64,000 nucleotides of DNA from Anisakis pegreffii (lineage: Eukaryota > Nematoda > Chromadorea > Rhabditida > Anisakidae). Positions 1 through 15,700 of this stretch are shown piece by piece. The position numbers were made by a program, and so were the translations under genes. Every line of letters starts with the position of its first letter. Within the stretch, counting starts at the first letter, position 1. A model generated the notes under the pieces. It searched no databases and was not told the origin of the DNA. It saw nothing but the letters and a program-made list of their open reading frames with translations. The DNA lies in contig JAPYMA010001761.1 of assembly GCA_035041965.1 (NCBI GenBank), forward strand, positions 124,001 through 188,000, in the 5' to 3' direction.

Positions 1-3000
1 ACGTTGAACACCAACGCAACCGTCCGTCCTACTGCCTGCCTTCCACACGTCATTTCGGCTCCATACTTCTGATGTTTTCTTTCGGGAAGGATGGGTTAAT
101 CCAAAAAAATCACATTTTGCATCATTGCACAAAGGGTGTTATGAATAAAAAACTGATCGCGTCATGTTTTGCTGATAAATCATAACCGCTTCGATTTGCA
201 ACAGAAACAGAATGCTTGAGATTGAATACGTGCTCTTTTTTGCGTAGAGATGAATTTTGCAGCAAAATTAATCCAAAAAATCGAAGTAATCTGTTGTTTT
301 TCAAAAAAAAAGTTTTATCTTTATCACTGGATTTTAAGTGAATGCGATGAGTTACTCTCTTTGATTCAAATACAGGAGCAATAACTCAGAATGTGTTTCG
401 GAGCAAAGCCATCTAATTGAGGACGAAATTCCATCGAGCGATGAAATTAGAAAATTCGTTTGAAATCAGCAAATGTTTAGCAAAATTATGACTGACTGTC
501 AACTGAAATTGTCGACCACATTCCAGCAGAAACTGTCGTTTACATTCAGAATTCTGTTTGTTTGCTAATCGAGCTCTCTGCATGAGCTCTCTCTAGTGAA
601 ATGGAATAATTCATCATGTGGTTCAATAATTTGTTTTTTTTTTCAAAATCATTATTGAAGGAGCACTTTCGAGAGCAGTTTACTTTTCATGTTTTGTGTT
701 TGTTATTGTCAATGAAGAATCGATCGACTGCCCATATCAAATGTCGTTGACAGAACTTATAACTTCGAAGACATTTCACAATAGTCATTTGTCATTTCTA
801 ATGCCAAATGAATTCTTTTCGGTTTATACATTTGTTGCACTTCACTACGAGTGCATTAACTAAATGTTTCAAAGCTTGTGTCATTTTCTGATAGACAGCT
901 ACATAAATCAGTAGTTTTTCACTTGCCTCTTCAGTGTGTAAACTCGATGAAGTGTACTCAACTGATTACGCCACATAAGTCAAAGGTGAAAGAATTTCAA
1001 GCAGTCAAAGCATTCAAACAAAACGTTGCACACGAAAAAAGTAATTGCAATTCCAATTCTGCAGGCAGAACCAAGCGACTGTAAAAATTGCGAAGTGTTG
1101 TACTTGTAAATTTTCTCAAATATGAAGTTTTCTCTCGGAGACAAGTTTTTTGATTGCTCAATGCAGTAATCTACTAAATGAAAACGATTTACAATAGCAG
1201 AGTTTCGCTTCACAATACTAGAATCATATACGATTTCCAATAGAACTACAAACTGAATATGTACACATTCCATTACATATACACATTCCATAATCGCTTT
1301 TAGAACCAAAAATAGAAACGGTATGACTCAATAATACATTTTCATGATCGTATGAAAAAAAGTACAATAGTATGATCGTATGAAAAATCGTATGATCGGG
1401 AATGATCAGTGTTATTTATTGATGATCTCAGAACTGTGTGAATGAACTTGACTGAAAGACGCCGGTAAATTTTCAAACGTTTTCCGGTCACATGCTTTCT
1501 TGACTATCAATCGTTTCAGAGAATAACAACTCATGAAGTAAAATTGTTGGATGATGGGTTGGCTTGCTGTAATAAACAAGTTTTTGTAGGAATGTGCATA
1601 TCAGTTACTGATATAACGATTCATATTTCTATCTTTCCCATTTTCTCTGCAAATACTATTAATAAGTTTCATTCGAACAGTCGAAATGATCATAAAAATA
1701 TCTCCAAAATATCCTCCGTCGCTTAGAATACTTCAGTAATCAATTGCTTTGCTACTTATCACCAACATACTCTAACTCTCAATGTACAATAACTAAGGAC
1801 ATTACCGTACATACAATGTACCAAAAGCCGTGCGCATTGCACCCTGATACTCCGATCATCAGTGATAACAGTTTCAACATTTTTGAGGCTTAACAACTGA
1901 CTTCTTATCCTCTTTATTGTGAGTGTTAATTTGGAAGTGAATAGTCTTGTCAGACAAATTATGTGTCCAAAATGATCGAGTTGAATTTTTTCTTGAGATG
2001 TTTCTCATTTTCGCAAGCTTTCTGTTGAGTTCATGTTGGGTTCTGTTCAGGTTGAACTAAGAATAGTGCTGGAACATTGTGATTCTTTTAAAGAAAACAA
2101 TTTTCAAAACAAGTTAGAAGAACTTTTAGCAAGGTGCTGAGGTTGACTAATTGAGAGAAATCAAATGTTGATGCATCAGTTTGATGAATGAGTGCGATAG
2201 TGCAACGTTCTGCAAGAACCATTTAATTTTTTGCGAATAAACGAGACCAATCGTGAACTGCATATCAACAAAAAACTAGTCTAACGATAAGATTTGAGAT
2301 CATGCTCTCTATTCGTCTTCTGCAAACGCTTTGAACAAAAAATTTTCTGCATAAGCAGCAAAAGCAAATATGAAATCACGTCATAAAGACGAACGCGAAT
2401 GACGTTTCGTTGAGGAATGTAATGCTTGAATGTGTGTTCTAGCTATCGGCATCATACTTGCGATTGCCATTCGAATCCGCATCAGTTTATGATTATTTTT
2501 AGCTTATATCATTCATCCAATTTGTTTACTTAGTCTGATAAATAACGATTACGATGATGTCGTTTCAATTTGATGACTTTAAAAATTTTTTGCTGGTTGT
2601 GATTAATTTGGACAATCTATCATTGATGGCTACAGCAGCAATAGAACTGTGCACATTTCGTTTATTTAGCAAAAAGCCGTTTGAATGCGTTTGTGACAGT
2701 AAACTTATTATCAGATGATAGCGCTTAGGTGGCTAATATTGCAGTGATGACCAATTTTGTGAATAAAGCATTCAGCAAGCCAGTGACAGGATGAGATTAT
2801 GCCATCAATTGATCCAAAATTGAGTGCAAATCAAAGAAAAATACAATTTGAAATGGAAATTCCAGCTTATTCATCTTCAGAATCAACTCTGCTTCCTCAC
2901 AGCTGCACTATATCCGAATCGCGTTCAGCTTGAAGTGATCAATCCTATATCTCCATCCACTTCACTGTTAGCAACTGTTAGGTGATAGCCGTTGAGACCT

Positions 3001-6000
3001 GGCCAGACATGCCTGCCGTTAAATTGTTTACATAGCTAGACTGATTCAATCAAAAATGTTTTATGAAGGAAGGAAATGAATTGAGAAAAAAATTCTCATT
3101 CAATGGTACGAATGCACCCAAAAAATTTAACGGTATTATCAGTTTTTTGGTCCATATCTGTCTCAGTTTAATAGTGGCCATTTCAGTTTATTACTTTATT
3201 AACGACCGATCAAGTTGTGCTGCGGAAAATCGTGTTCATGTGTGATTATCGCTGGGCATTGATGATGTTTTGATTGTATCAATCAATTTCGAATACATTA
3301 TTAGTGTGATTGATGAGGTGCTGCATTTGGCAAACTTGAAAATTTTTTGAAGTGTTTCGACGATTCACTGTCACCGTGAACGAAGTAAACACCTTGCATT
3401 TCCTTCTTCGTAACCATGTGACATGCGTGAGTGATTAGGGTTCAGATCCTTGACAACCGGCCTTTAGAGAATTGTCTTATTGTTAGCCACATTATCAATA
3501 TCAATTCTCGACAGTGTGAAGTAGTCATATTTACGATGATATCATTTCGACATTGTAAACATCAACATATATGGTAAAAAAATGTTTTCCTATTCATCGA
3601 ATACTTCACAGTGAAATCCCGATACATTCAGCGATGATCTTCATCAAAACCATACAACTGCATCAACACATATATCACTCCAATTTTCTGCTTAAGTTCA
3701 ACTCACTTCAATATAACTGCTAGTAAGAGCGTGTTGGCTGAGAATAATCTTGCAGTTTGAAGGGGAAATCTGTGTAACTGGAGTTGTAGCTGAACGCAGT
3801 ACATGAAGTAGATTCGAAGGTTTTTTGGTTTTCACGAACTTAAAATCAATCGTTGATCAGCTATATCTACTCCATTCCATGTTTTTTTCTTTCTGTTTGA
3901 AGGGGTTGTATTCGATAGAAAAAAGTATCAGTTGCGATCACTAAAGCAGCGTTTTTTTTATTAACACTAAAATTCCATTGCGTTCAAACCCTCAAAAGAT
4001 AAACCACACCAGCCCAATATATCCACATTTTCAATCAGTCGTTGTCTATTCTGACATTAAGAGAACATTGTTTGATTGATGATAAATTCGAACGTTTAAC
4101 GTTCACAGGATAATCTCGTGAGAGTGATGATCACTATATCGTGGATTAGCTGATGGCCTTCATCCCGTTCTTGAAACTGTTTGCTGAAAATGCTTTTTAT
4201 GCGTGTGTATCATTCATCTGGCAATTTTGTGCACGAGGCGAACAGCCTTTGCTGACACCATCGATGTCTACGAGACGGACACTAATATAATAATTTAGTT
4301 TATGCAGTTGTTTTTATCAAACGGTTAATTTATTAATTACATCAGTCTATATTCCGAATGGTTTGACTCATCAGTTTCAAACGTACTCTGCTATTTCAAT
4401 ATCATAATGATTCATCCACCTAATATTTACAGTTCGTTCATCATTGCTCAAATCATGACCATATGACCACCCAACACTCTCATTTCGTTCCATTCGTTTC
4501 GATTCATAGTGTCAATAATGCTAAGAGCAAACTCTGCAAAATTTTTAAGTTCACTTGCAATTTTTCCTCACGAATTTCAGAAAATGCAATCGGAGGAATC
4601 TGATGAGCATTTGTGGATGAAGACTGTGCAAAAGTTAATCAATGACCTTTCAAAGAGCAATCTTTCAAAGAGCTTAGCCACCATTCTAGAATATAAATCG
4701 CGACACGCAGCATAATTCGAAGTAAGAGTTTACGTGAGCACGCATGTTTCTTCGACTCAACATGATCAGATTCTAATTTCTGAACGTTTCCACTACAAGA
4801 ACATATTGTGATAGCCTAATGATAACAACGGATTATCGTATCGCCGGCGTTATGCAATGCACATGATGATCATCATTAAATTTTTCGCTTTCTGATTTTG
4901 TTCATTGGTCATGGGAAAATATTTTTTTACGACGTTGACTGCTGATAAGGAAAGGCAATGAATTAGTACCACGCCCTGACGTAAGCATAATCTTACGATT
5001 CATTCCCTAATTTTGGACACAAACGCATTTAACTGACAGAAAACGTCTGAATTTTCTAATGCATTTTTTCGATTTTAGGATTGTTAAGGCTAGTGATAAG
5101 GTAAGACGCTATTGTTGGCGTCATGCTTTTGTACTTAAGAATTCGTTTGAAATTCTTCGCGACGTTCTCTGCTCGCGTTCATTGCTCTTCACCTGTGATC
5201 TTTTGACACACAAAAAAGTCAAAGTCAACAATGATATTTGTGCAGTGATCTCGAGGTGCACGTCCTCCGCATCTCATGACTGCGTGACTGGACACTGGGC
5301 GAGTCTGAGGAATTAAGACATTGTCTCGAGTCATATGAAATCAATTTTGCTGGTCATTTTGCAAGGCAAGACACAAATAATAATTTTTTTACATGGCACC
5401 GTAATGCTTCCGAAAACAATAAACATTCGAAAAACTGTGACGTTGCATTTCAAATTGTACCTTCCATATTGTACATTTCAAATTATACAGTGACTAACTT
5501 TAAGTCAAAGTCAACACTTCATCGATGAGAAATCAATTGAAAAATTGAAAGCAAAAAATTTGTCGCATGCTCTCGTTTGACCGATGATATTGAATAACTG
5601 AAGACTTTTTGAGATGTGCGGTCTTAAAAATTGAATCGCTGCAGGCAGTTAATCATCTCCGCCGTTTAACCACTCTACTGTGATCATCCATTGTCGAGAG
5701 GCGCTTTGATGCGTTGATCGCCTTTGCAAACTGCCTTGATCTTAGTGATTTTCCACAGCCTTTCTTTACCGTTCACCGAAGTGATAAATCATGATCGTTT
5801 GTGTTTGGATCATTGGTCATGATTTATTGAACTGTTTCGGAAATGTTTTCGTTCCATCAATGAAATGGTCACTGATTTACTTGCACTTTGAACACTTGGA
5901 CAACAATAAGGAAACAGCTCAATTCTACTGCATTACTTAGTCAATCGTATGACTACTGTCAATGATGAACAAGGAGGCAGTGTTTCAAGAATGCCTGCTT

Positions 6001-9000
6001 AGATTCAAGTATTTGTTGAATTGGGATTCGATGTTGAGGATATCAGTCAAAGTCATTCATCTCCACTGCAATTGATAGCAAAAAAAGCTCGTTTCCATCG
6101 GAATATGTAACAGACTTCCTTCATTTTCTGCCTTTTCAGCGAGTTTTCATCACTTTCTTATGTAAGTTGTCAATTTTGTTATCGCATAAGAATGTCAGCG
6201 ATGACAGTTTCCACGCAGTCTCTAAGAATTCCCGAATTCACATCACTCTTTCATCGATTCCAAACAGCTGAACGTCTTCTGTTGAATGTTGCAAGATTAC
6301 ACGTTACAATTCCGTGTTATTTGCTACAGTTCACTGCCAGAATCACCACTCTATTTTGTCATGTAAATGCCACTATTTTTAGAATTGACCACCACAAGCG
6401 AAACTGTGACGATGTTGCCTGTAAAGTGTGCATATGACTATCATAAAGTACTGTAAAGTAACATAAAGTATTCACATGACTGACTAATGAAGCGCTTCGT
6501 CGTGGAAAAATTAACTGAGGAATGCAGACCAAAAAATTAAACCCCTTGTCGATTGCTTGCGAAGTATTGCTGCTGCTATTTAAGATGCATTTTTCCATTA
6601 TCCATCAAATTTTTATTCCAGATGAACTCATGACAAAAAAGACTGAAAATTTGTTTTCTTTCTGTAAACAAAATAAGCTCGATTTTGTTTTATTGAGCAC
6701 AACATAAAAACGAAATTTTTTCCTACTCTCTTCTCTAAACTGTTATCTACTGTTAATCAATCGATGAATTAATTGCTTACAATTAGCAGCAAAACTGACT
6801 AGTTATTTGATGGAATTTCTAACAAATTTATTGGCGTAAAGATTTAGGTTTGTCTTACTTTAAAGCGATACTCTTTAAAGTTTCATGTTCTCCACTTTTT
6901 GTAGTATATTTCTAAGGCATTTTGGTAGTTTTTTTTTCGGTTCGAAGGACTGCTCCAAATGAGAGGTATCAAGTGCTTAAGGACGTTGGAACATCCCATA
7001 GTGTTTATTGAGAAATTAGATTTGACTCTTGTATCTTCGCATGATTAGTATTTTTCCGGGTAATGCTGATGATTCTGTGGTCTACTTAACTAATTTGCGT
7101 TTCATCAATCAAAAATGTATTACCAAACATTCCATTGTTAAGAGCTCTAAAAGGACTGACTGATTTTTGAGCAAGCATTGTTCTGAGATCAACACCATTG
7201 GAAAAGGTGATGGTAAAACGAGAAATTAGATTCTGAATGATTCATCAAACTCAAGTCAAGCTTTAACCTCAAGTTTTCGTCAGTTTGTTTTGTAATTCAA
7301 TTCGTAGCTCATGGTAAGGATGCTGACCAAGACGCACTGATAACGAAAACCCGTCAGTTCTTCCATAATCAAAAGCGACAGACTAACTGATAACGTTTAC
7401 GCTCAAAATAGCCTCAGTGTTGGGTTGTAAATATCTTTGGATGCGTTTATTTTGGTGAATGGTAATGTTCTCATAAGACTTTTTCTTTGCAAAGGAAATT
7501 GATAACGTTCAAATGGATTAAAAACAAAGCAGCGTTAAGCACTAAGCATAGCGATCCGAACGTTTTGAGTGCAATGAAGATGAACGAGATTGATCGAACA
7601 TTTATTGCGTTTTGAACACTTTTATTGCTCATTTGCCCATAAACTTCAATCAAAATGTTATTTATTTTTTAATGCGTAGGTGAGACGGCCTGCAGCAATA
7701 AAGCACAGCTTTTTATGATGTGGAACAGTTTCTGCGCTCTTCTTTGGAGCAAAACGTCATCAGCACTATCGTCATTGTCAGTGTAGCGAACACAATAGTT
7801 ACAAACTATAAAATATGGCTCTGAAATTTTAAAATTTCGGAAAAAATGGAAAATTTAGCAAAATTTTTGGTGAATTAGAATTCTTATCGATCAGCAGAAA
7901 CAAAACTTGTTACCAAGTATCATCCTTTTTTGACCTTGTCATGTCAAAGCTTCTGGAAGCACAAGCTTCAACACAAAGTATTCAGTTGGTCTCATTTGGC
8001 TTAAATTAAATTACGCAGTATCTTCAATCAATTCGAATCATATAATCAATTCGTTGTTTTATTTTTTTTTGGGAAAGGGGGGGTGACTTCATTACCCTGA
8101 AATCTCTTTTAGATCAATTTGAGAAATCACATCAAACAATTGAGGTTATTCAGTGTTTAAAAACATTTCAAACGTTGTTCACTCCCTAACATTTTCATGA
8201 CTGAGTTTTTATGCGATTTGATTTTTTGACTTAAAATCTGTGAAATTTTTTTTTGTTGTTTTTAATGATAAAATTAATGCGATATGACCGCTGGTTGCAT
8301 CACTTTGATTTTTGTTCTGTTAGAGAAGTTGAAGTGTCACGAATGGTTAAAATTCTTCATTCTTGATCCGTATTTGTCTCTTTCAGTGCGATTGTCTCGT
8401 TTTTTTGTTGTTGTTGTTGAGAACTATTTTTGTTTCATCTCCACATCAGACGTTATCAGTAAAAAGTGCCTTTGACGTAGGTAACAAGAAAACATGAGAC
8501 GGCTCATAAAATTGAATGATCAACAATGGATAATGAGTCAGTTAACTGAATGCCGTCTTTGATTAATCGACTTTATACGTCGATCATCCTTTTTTCTCTT
8601 GACATGACATTCTGCATTCTTGATTAAATTTCGCGTTGCCGAATGAACTTTTTTCCAGTCGTTCGCTTCATTCCAGAGCTAATGAAACGAATATGCACTT
8701 TGTATTACCAAACACAAGTGATATCATGTTATAATAAGTTCATTTCAGTTAGGAAATTACAGGGGAAATTTCTGTGTCATTTCATAAGTGGAATGAATGA
8801 TTCAAACGATCACATAACTGGTTTTTACCAACATTTCATGACACTACAAATTTGTTCATTCCGTGGTGATATTCTCAGCACAAAGGCAACAACTTATGAC
8901 TCACTAAGAAAATTGAAATGATTCACAGAGAAAGAAACCGAAATTTTGAAATGAAAAAACTACTGTGCAAATGCGAATTTATGTACTATGCAAAACTAAA

Positions 9001-12000
9001 TTATCTTATTTGAGTAACACCACAATTTCTTCCTCAACAATCACCTGAATATCAATGCGTATCAATCAGTTCAGTCTATTGAATATAAGCAACAATATTT
9101 GTGAAAATCAAGCACGCACATCACACCAAACGATGCTATGTGCTTGAGACCACTGATGCACAATTCTGAGTTTATCAAAAGACGACAATGACAATTCATT
9201 CAATTAGAAATGTTTTTCAAGTGCTAAAACAATCACAACGCAGCTTCGCATCATTTTCGCCTATGTTAAGCTGTGGTTATGATGTGATGTTGTCGTGCCG
9301 TGGTAATGAACATACAATTTGATGAAAAGTGCCTCTTCAATGCTGATTGTGAGATAATAAACACAAGTATAACGCGCTATCTTAATTAAGTTAGCACACT
9401 CTTTCCGTAGTCCTCAAATGCACCATTTGAAATGTCGCCTAAATTAGATTTGAAATCTTTTCGGCCACTTCTGGATGGAAAGTAGCCCGAATATCAGTTG
9501 AGATTTGAGCGTAAGCTTAAAGTTAAAGTTAAGCGTATGTCTGATCTTAAGTGTTTACAAACTGAACCTGAGCTCGAACTAAAATCATTTCCAAATGCTG
9601 ATTTTATGATACATTGCCGTGGGCGTTGAGCGCATTAGAATTGATCATGGAAAGTGATCTAGAGAGTTGCATCTTTCAACAGCGCCGATATCATTCTCTG
9701 GTGTGTCAACAAACGCTGTTTACATATAATTAGTACTTAGGTGACGGGATGTGTTTGCATAAGAACGATTATTGCATGACTTGAATCATGCCGCCGTCAT
9801 CATCAAACTTTTAATTAGCATCATCACTTCAGTGAACGCGGCGAGTCTATCATAGAGAAAGAGACACTGAAAGTTTTGCTGACAAATACTATGACGAATT
9901 ATTACTTTTTTCGTTGTTTTCAATGTTAGATTTGTAGCAAAGAAATTAAGAGCAGGAATATTTTCATCGTTCATTCACCTGATATGAGGAAGGACGGAAG
10001 TTAGGAGAGCACACTGGAATGCGAAGTTGATTGATTGAAAATTAATTGCGTTCTAGTTTGTGTCTAGTTTGTTCACAATGTGTTTTTTATCGTAGCATAA
10101 TGTAAGCTGAGATTTAGACATGGTAAGCAGCTAATTTCATCGCCAATCTATTGGTGAGAAACTTTCAATATTCTGTGATATTTTATGGTATTGGTATATT
10201 TTTGGGTGATAGTGGCTGGCGTTGCATACTTACAAAAGTTGAAAGACTGTGAATTTTTGATTCCTCATTCGCTGAAACTCGTTAATTTCCAAAAACTTTG
10301 GTAAATTCATTCAAGAAAGTGATCACTATTCGATTGGTCAGCCAAGAAATGCAGCAAATGCTTTTAATGATTTTAACAATTGCAAGCGATGTGGTGAAGC
10401 AATGGTTGTGTCGTTGAAATGTAATTTATTAGCACATCTACTGACGAGTCAATTAAACGGATGTTTTTTGAGTGATTGAAACTATATTGAGAGACGATAT
10501 GAAACAACAAAGATGATCGACTGTAGAACAGATACGACGTGCCGTGCACGAAATTAATGTTTATTCACATGAAAAAGCTTACGTTCACGTATGATTATCA
10601 ATCGGCTTTAATAATCAGTGAACTGTAATTGCGTACTTTGCTCGAAGCACACTTCTTTATTCATTGATTTGTTTTGTGGTGATGTTTGATGATCAGCGGA
10701 AAATGCACGAGATGCACACACAGATGTTCATTAATTTTACGAGCGAATTTTTGAGCAAATTATGGTAATTGATAATAGAATTTGGAATGCTGCTGTTGCT
10801 GTTCCTGTTCCTGCTAGAGCTGAATGAACTGTGAGTTCACTCGAATGATTGAAGATTGAAGAAATGTTTCTTCAATTTTATTTGTTAGTGTTTCCTTAAA
10901 ATAAACTCACAAAGATCCACCCTCACCTCTCAAAATATTTAATTGCACAATTCAGAGAAATCACTTTTTCAATTATATAACACTTGTTTTCTTGCAAATT
11001 CCCTTACTCTTCAGTGCGAAGCACACAACATCAATACGATTCAGCACTTTTTATTCTAATATGCGTTGTGGCCTTCCATGAAAATGGCACTGTTTCTTTT
11101 TCCACTTTTCCAAAGATTTTAAGTGATTTACTTAATCCCGTTTCCTGGATGCTGTTATTCATATACTAGAATTGATCATGTTAAATTCAGTCTCAATACG
11201 GGATGGTAGTTTCCTAAATGCATAGAAAAACTGTGATGAATAGGAGAATGCTGCAAAAACTTAGCACATAAAAGGAGAAATAGTCACAAGAGGATTATTT
11301 TGACCGAATGTTTACAGATCACATGCAAATGCAGTTGATGACACGTCTGCCCTCCAGGAACACATAATCTATGAACTTTAACACAATAATAATTAGTCTC
11401 TCAGAGATCATTAATCCCTTTCACAGAGACCATCTGAAGACGGTTCTGTTGGGAATGCGCTTTCAAATCAGCTCTCATCCGGATCAATTTTAAAAAGTTG
11501 CATTCACAACTCAGCAAAGAGAAACGTGAGATGAACGTTTCAGTGTATGCAAATTTTACTTCGATGCACACCACAACACTATCATGAAATCGCGTGATTT
11601 TGAATCTGCTGAAGAATTCACAAATGAATAATTTTCCATTCAATTGTTTAAGTTTTACGAATTCAAAGTAGAATTGAACTACTGATCTTGATCTAATGAA
11701 TGCTTGCTGGGTTCGGAGTTCGGGGTGGTCAGCATTATGGTTTGATGTTTGCTGAGACTAATGATTTTTTTTTGTTGAAAATTGTCCATATGTTCATATA
11801 CCATTCCGTTCTTCATCTTTTCGAACTCGAAAATAGCCGAACAATTGGTGTCTGATGGAGAGTGAGTGATTTTTCGAGTATCTGTTGGCTAAAAATTTTT
11901 TGAGGCAAGCAAGGATGTGGTGATAATTCATTTCGTTTGGTCGTTCATCTGTTGGCTGAAAAAGAAGACAGTTAGTAGAATTGTTCCTTGTTAAGTCGAG

Positions 12001-12700
12001 CACAAGCAAGCAAGTATTTCACTGACTCAGCACGTTCTGAGTTGAGTGCTTTTGAATTCGGTACTGTGTGCTCTACCCTAAGTTCTGGAAGTGCTAAAGA
12101 AGATGCACTCAAAAAAGCAGTCAACTTTTCATTCAGACACAACTGTTCTGACATGAAGCGGACAACTAAAATTTCCCATCTTCTTGTAAAATATCAAATA
12201 GGAGAAAAAATATTTCAAAATTTTCGATTAGTCACTCACAATCACTATGTAATTTATATTATTGCAAATGTGTTCGTGTGTTTTTGGATACAAGAAACTG
12301 ATTGATGGATATAAGACTAATCGTGAGACAGATTGATTTCAGTCGATTGATTTCAACTTACTTGCACAATTCATATTTTGCTTTCGACTTCACTCAATTT
12401 GACCGTCTCGCTACTTAGATGCAAAAAAAATTGGTTTGAAAGGCGATTCGTTTTGCTGCTAACAAAGTATGACTTTCCGATGTGATAATTGAATAGTGAA
12501 TAGCATTTCAAAGAACTGAAATTTTATTCCGTTTTATTCAGTTTCATCTGCTGTTTCATGCAGTTCAGCGAAAAATCTATATTGGTGGAAAAATTCTGAG
12601 CGTTCTCAGAAAGACCCTATTCATTTGTTCAATGAAATAGATAGGCAGAGGTAGATTAATATTGGACTCTTATTAATTTCACCAACAATTAGCGCTTTTT
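1..12700. other. Long AT-rich stretch, no supported gene
   Basis: I see no recognisable protein, RNA gene or large repeat here. The open frames are short (up to about 110 codons), overlap on both strands and have no family resemblance. A few splice-like islands stand out. One is an acceptor followed by a 43-codon frame at 4579-4715. Two are 22-nt segments bounded by good acceptor and donor sites, at 5079-5100 and 6140-6161. A local repeat of GATCGTATGAAAAA-like units lies near 1346-1400. This could be distal 5' intron or promoter DNA of the downstream plus-strand gene, but nothing connects them directly. Confidence 0.5.
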
Positions 12701-12789
12701 TAAATTATTGTCGAGAACGTTTAACGTATTTCCTATACGTAATCTTTTTACGCCTAAGGAACTCTTTTTTTTTTCAACGGATGCACCAG

Positions 12790-15700
12790 CATTGAACAGC
12801 AATCGTATCAGTAACAGCGATCAAACGCTCTTCAATACCGCCCCCAATATTCGACGAGCGACTCCGCCCAGAGGATGCGTTCCGAAACCCTTTAAAGCTG
12901 GCCACGTTACGGCGCTCAACTATAGTTCACTGCTATCAGCAAGTAAAATCTGATTGTGTTTTTGATATTCTATCATCTACCGATAAGTTCATATTGAACT
13001 GTCTTAATAGTACTGTTGACGTTGTCACTGTATAACTTACCGTCGTCGTCTCGTGATTCGACTCGCTTTGCGCCAAGTGTCAATCGTCAGGTTTTTTCTC
13101 TCAGAAACTGATTCAAACGGTACTGAATTCATAAACTAGTACCGCTTCAGCTGTCACAAACCTTTCCATCTTATTTCACCAATTCCTCAGAACCGTGTTT
13201 TGTTTTTTGTTGCTGTTTCTCTCAAACAGCCCCACACCTTAGCCAAACTGCCTTCTGCCAATAAATACTCGTTTTCACAACTCGAAACTCAAGCTCAAGC
13301 TGCGCAACTTGCGCTTGAGTCATCGAAACCCATCGAGGCACCTCCGAATCATCCGCGAGAAGTCTCCGACACTTCCCAAAGTGCCCCAAACAGTGTCCCT
13401 CAGCTAATTCATTCACCGTTCTGCTATCTGAGCTCGTCTCTACCATATTCGGCAGTTGTAACACTTGCAATGGCATCATCTCCAGTTCGAGTACCGTGCA
13501 TTCGATGCGGTGGAACGCCTCCATTTGCATGGTAAATCATTTCATGATTTCATCACTGCTAAAAAGAAATTAATGCAGTAATGCAGTAACTGCACTTACT
13601 AAATATAGTAATGTGGTAATATAGCGAATGGTAGTTTACTAAGTGGTTATGTTGATTAGTGCATGATATTAATAACAATAATTAGATGCTCATTATGATC
13701 AATTAAATGATTATGTCAATTCCATTCACTCGCAGTCTTGTTTCTTCAGCACCCACTCATTCATTCTGTCTATATTAAAGTAGAACCGACAAGTTTTCTT
13801 TATTTAATTATGCAGTTTCGTACTGTTCCAAAATTAGCTCCAAACGAGTTATTTTGATCAATCAGCGGGAATGATAGGGAAGAGTTTAATTTTACTATCA
13901 AGATTGCGACACCGAGATCGTTGATGGTAGAGTATAAGCGCACCTTGAAATTTCTTTACACATTCTTTATGGTCATTTCATTGAAAGAAGTGAATTCCGA
14001 CAATTTTTATTTGTGTGAATGCGACAGACAGACATATCAATAAAACACAAACGTATACGCATACGCACAAAATCTTTCAAATCAGTTAATTCTTATTATC
14101 CTCCCAAATATCAAATTTTATTCAGTAGACACGTGAAATAGATGCACTATTGCATTTGGTGTTCGAATGACTGGTAACAATTGAACAAAAAATTCAATTA
14201 GACTAGAATAATCCAGTAGTTCTGGTTGTTAGGGTTCGATTGGAAGGTCTGCGACAGCTATTTTTTCTCAGCACAAATCCGATTTGCTTTTCACGAGCAC
14301 TTGTGCTCTGACTGATAATCGTCTTTGAATATTTCAAGATAGTAAAATTTAAGTGTTTATGTAAATAACTTTCCAATAATGTCAATGAATGTTTTGGCTG
14401 CGAAAATGATAGATTAAAGATGAGTGTTTCTTATCATTACATTTGACTCACTCAAATGCGTTGTCAGCAAATTTGAACAGTCTAAAACCAATTTGCTAAC
14501 AAGCCAAGAAACAGAGAAAACGGCTCCAGACATGACGCGACAACTCGTCACTTTTTGTTTTGTTCCAACGTCAATGTTTGTGACAAATTATCACGTTGCT
14601 ATTGCCGACGACTAAAATTTTCCTCCTAATAACAATCCTAAGAAGTCGCTTTTAAGAACTCATCGCATATTAATTAAATGGTGTGCAGTAAATTATTCCA
14701 TGACATAGCCATTAATTTTAATTAATCAATTCGCAATTACATCACATCACGTTTGCAATGATATCGTCTCATACGTTCTCGTAGAGTTCGTACATTATTA
14801 ACGTCGCCAAATGTCTCGTTCCTATATTACTTTACTTGGAAAATTTACATTTTTACCCACATATTTTCGAGTTTTTCATTTTTGACGCTTTCTCTCCACT
14901 CCATATTCATCAGTTTTCCTCAGAAAAACGATTGCTTTCATACGACATTCTATATTTCTAGGAAGAATGACAATCGCAAACCATTTTTCTGATAAATAAA
15001 CGACCAAAAATGTTTTTTTTATTTGGAAAAATTCGCATTGAATGGCTTTCCTATAAGATGACGTATTGTTGAATTGATGACTGTTTTGCGATCTCGTAGA
15101 ATTATCAATCAGTCATAATTCATTTTCAAGCACGTGAATAACAGCACACAGAACATATGCAAGAACGAAGGGCATGTCATATGCACACATGCATACAGTT
15201 CATTCATATACCCTATAAACATTTGTCCAAATGTCACTTCGGATGGCATGATCCTTGTCATGTGACTTGCACTCTTGCAAGATATTTATAATTTCTCTAG
15301 GGCTGTCTAAAACGCCTCAGCTGAACCGTGAATTCTTTCTGGGCAATTAGGAAACTCGTTTTTCTTATCAGTCAGTTCATTTGATCGTAACAAAACAAAA
15401 CATCTCATACCATTAGAGCAGCAGTTAGTGTGATCAAATTCTATGATATATGTTATTAGTGAGAGCAATCGAAAGATTTCAAACGTATTAAATCTAAATG
15501 CACAATCGATTTTTTCTTGCTTCCTTGGAGATAATAATTGAAATTCGAGAAAGTCATCTTTATTCTTTCGAAATTCACCCATCTGAAGCCATCTGTAAAT
15601 TCAGCGGGATCATTTCTTACTTGTTCATTACGAAGACGTTTTCTGTAAGACGATACGAAATACTGCAAAACTAAATGTTGAACGAACGCTTCAGCTGTCT

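Noticed and set aside
2799..2933. 45-codon plus-strand frame starting MPSIDPKLS, coding-like composition.
   Set aside because: No donor fits before its stop, no neighbouring exon and no homology recognised; the length is within chance.
4579..4715. 43-codon frame starting right after a TTTCAG acceptor.
   Set aside because: Attractive as a trans-spliced small gene, but short and without any domain. Kept only as a note in the 1-12.7 kb entry.
5079..6161. Two 22-nt candidate micro-exons with strong splice sites (5079-5100, 6140-6161), hinting at a micro-exon gene.
   Set aside because: A third 22-nt acceptor/donor pair appears on the minus strand near 39.68 kb in gene-free DNA, so such pairs arise by chance. 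No flanking coding exons were found.
13222..13530. 102-codon minus-strand frame.
   Set aside because: Shadow of the Ser/Pro/Gln-rich second exon of the GSKIP-domain gene.
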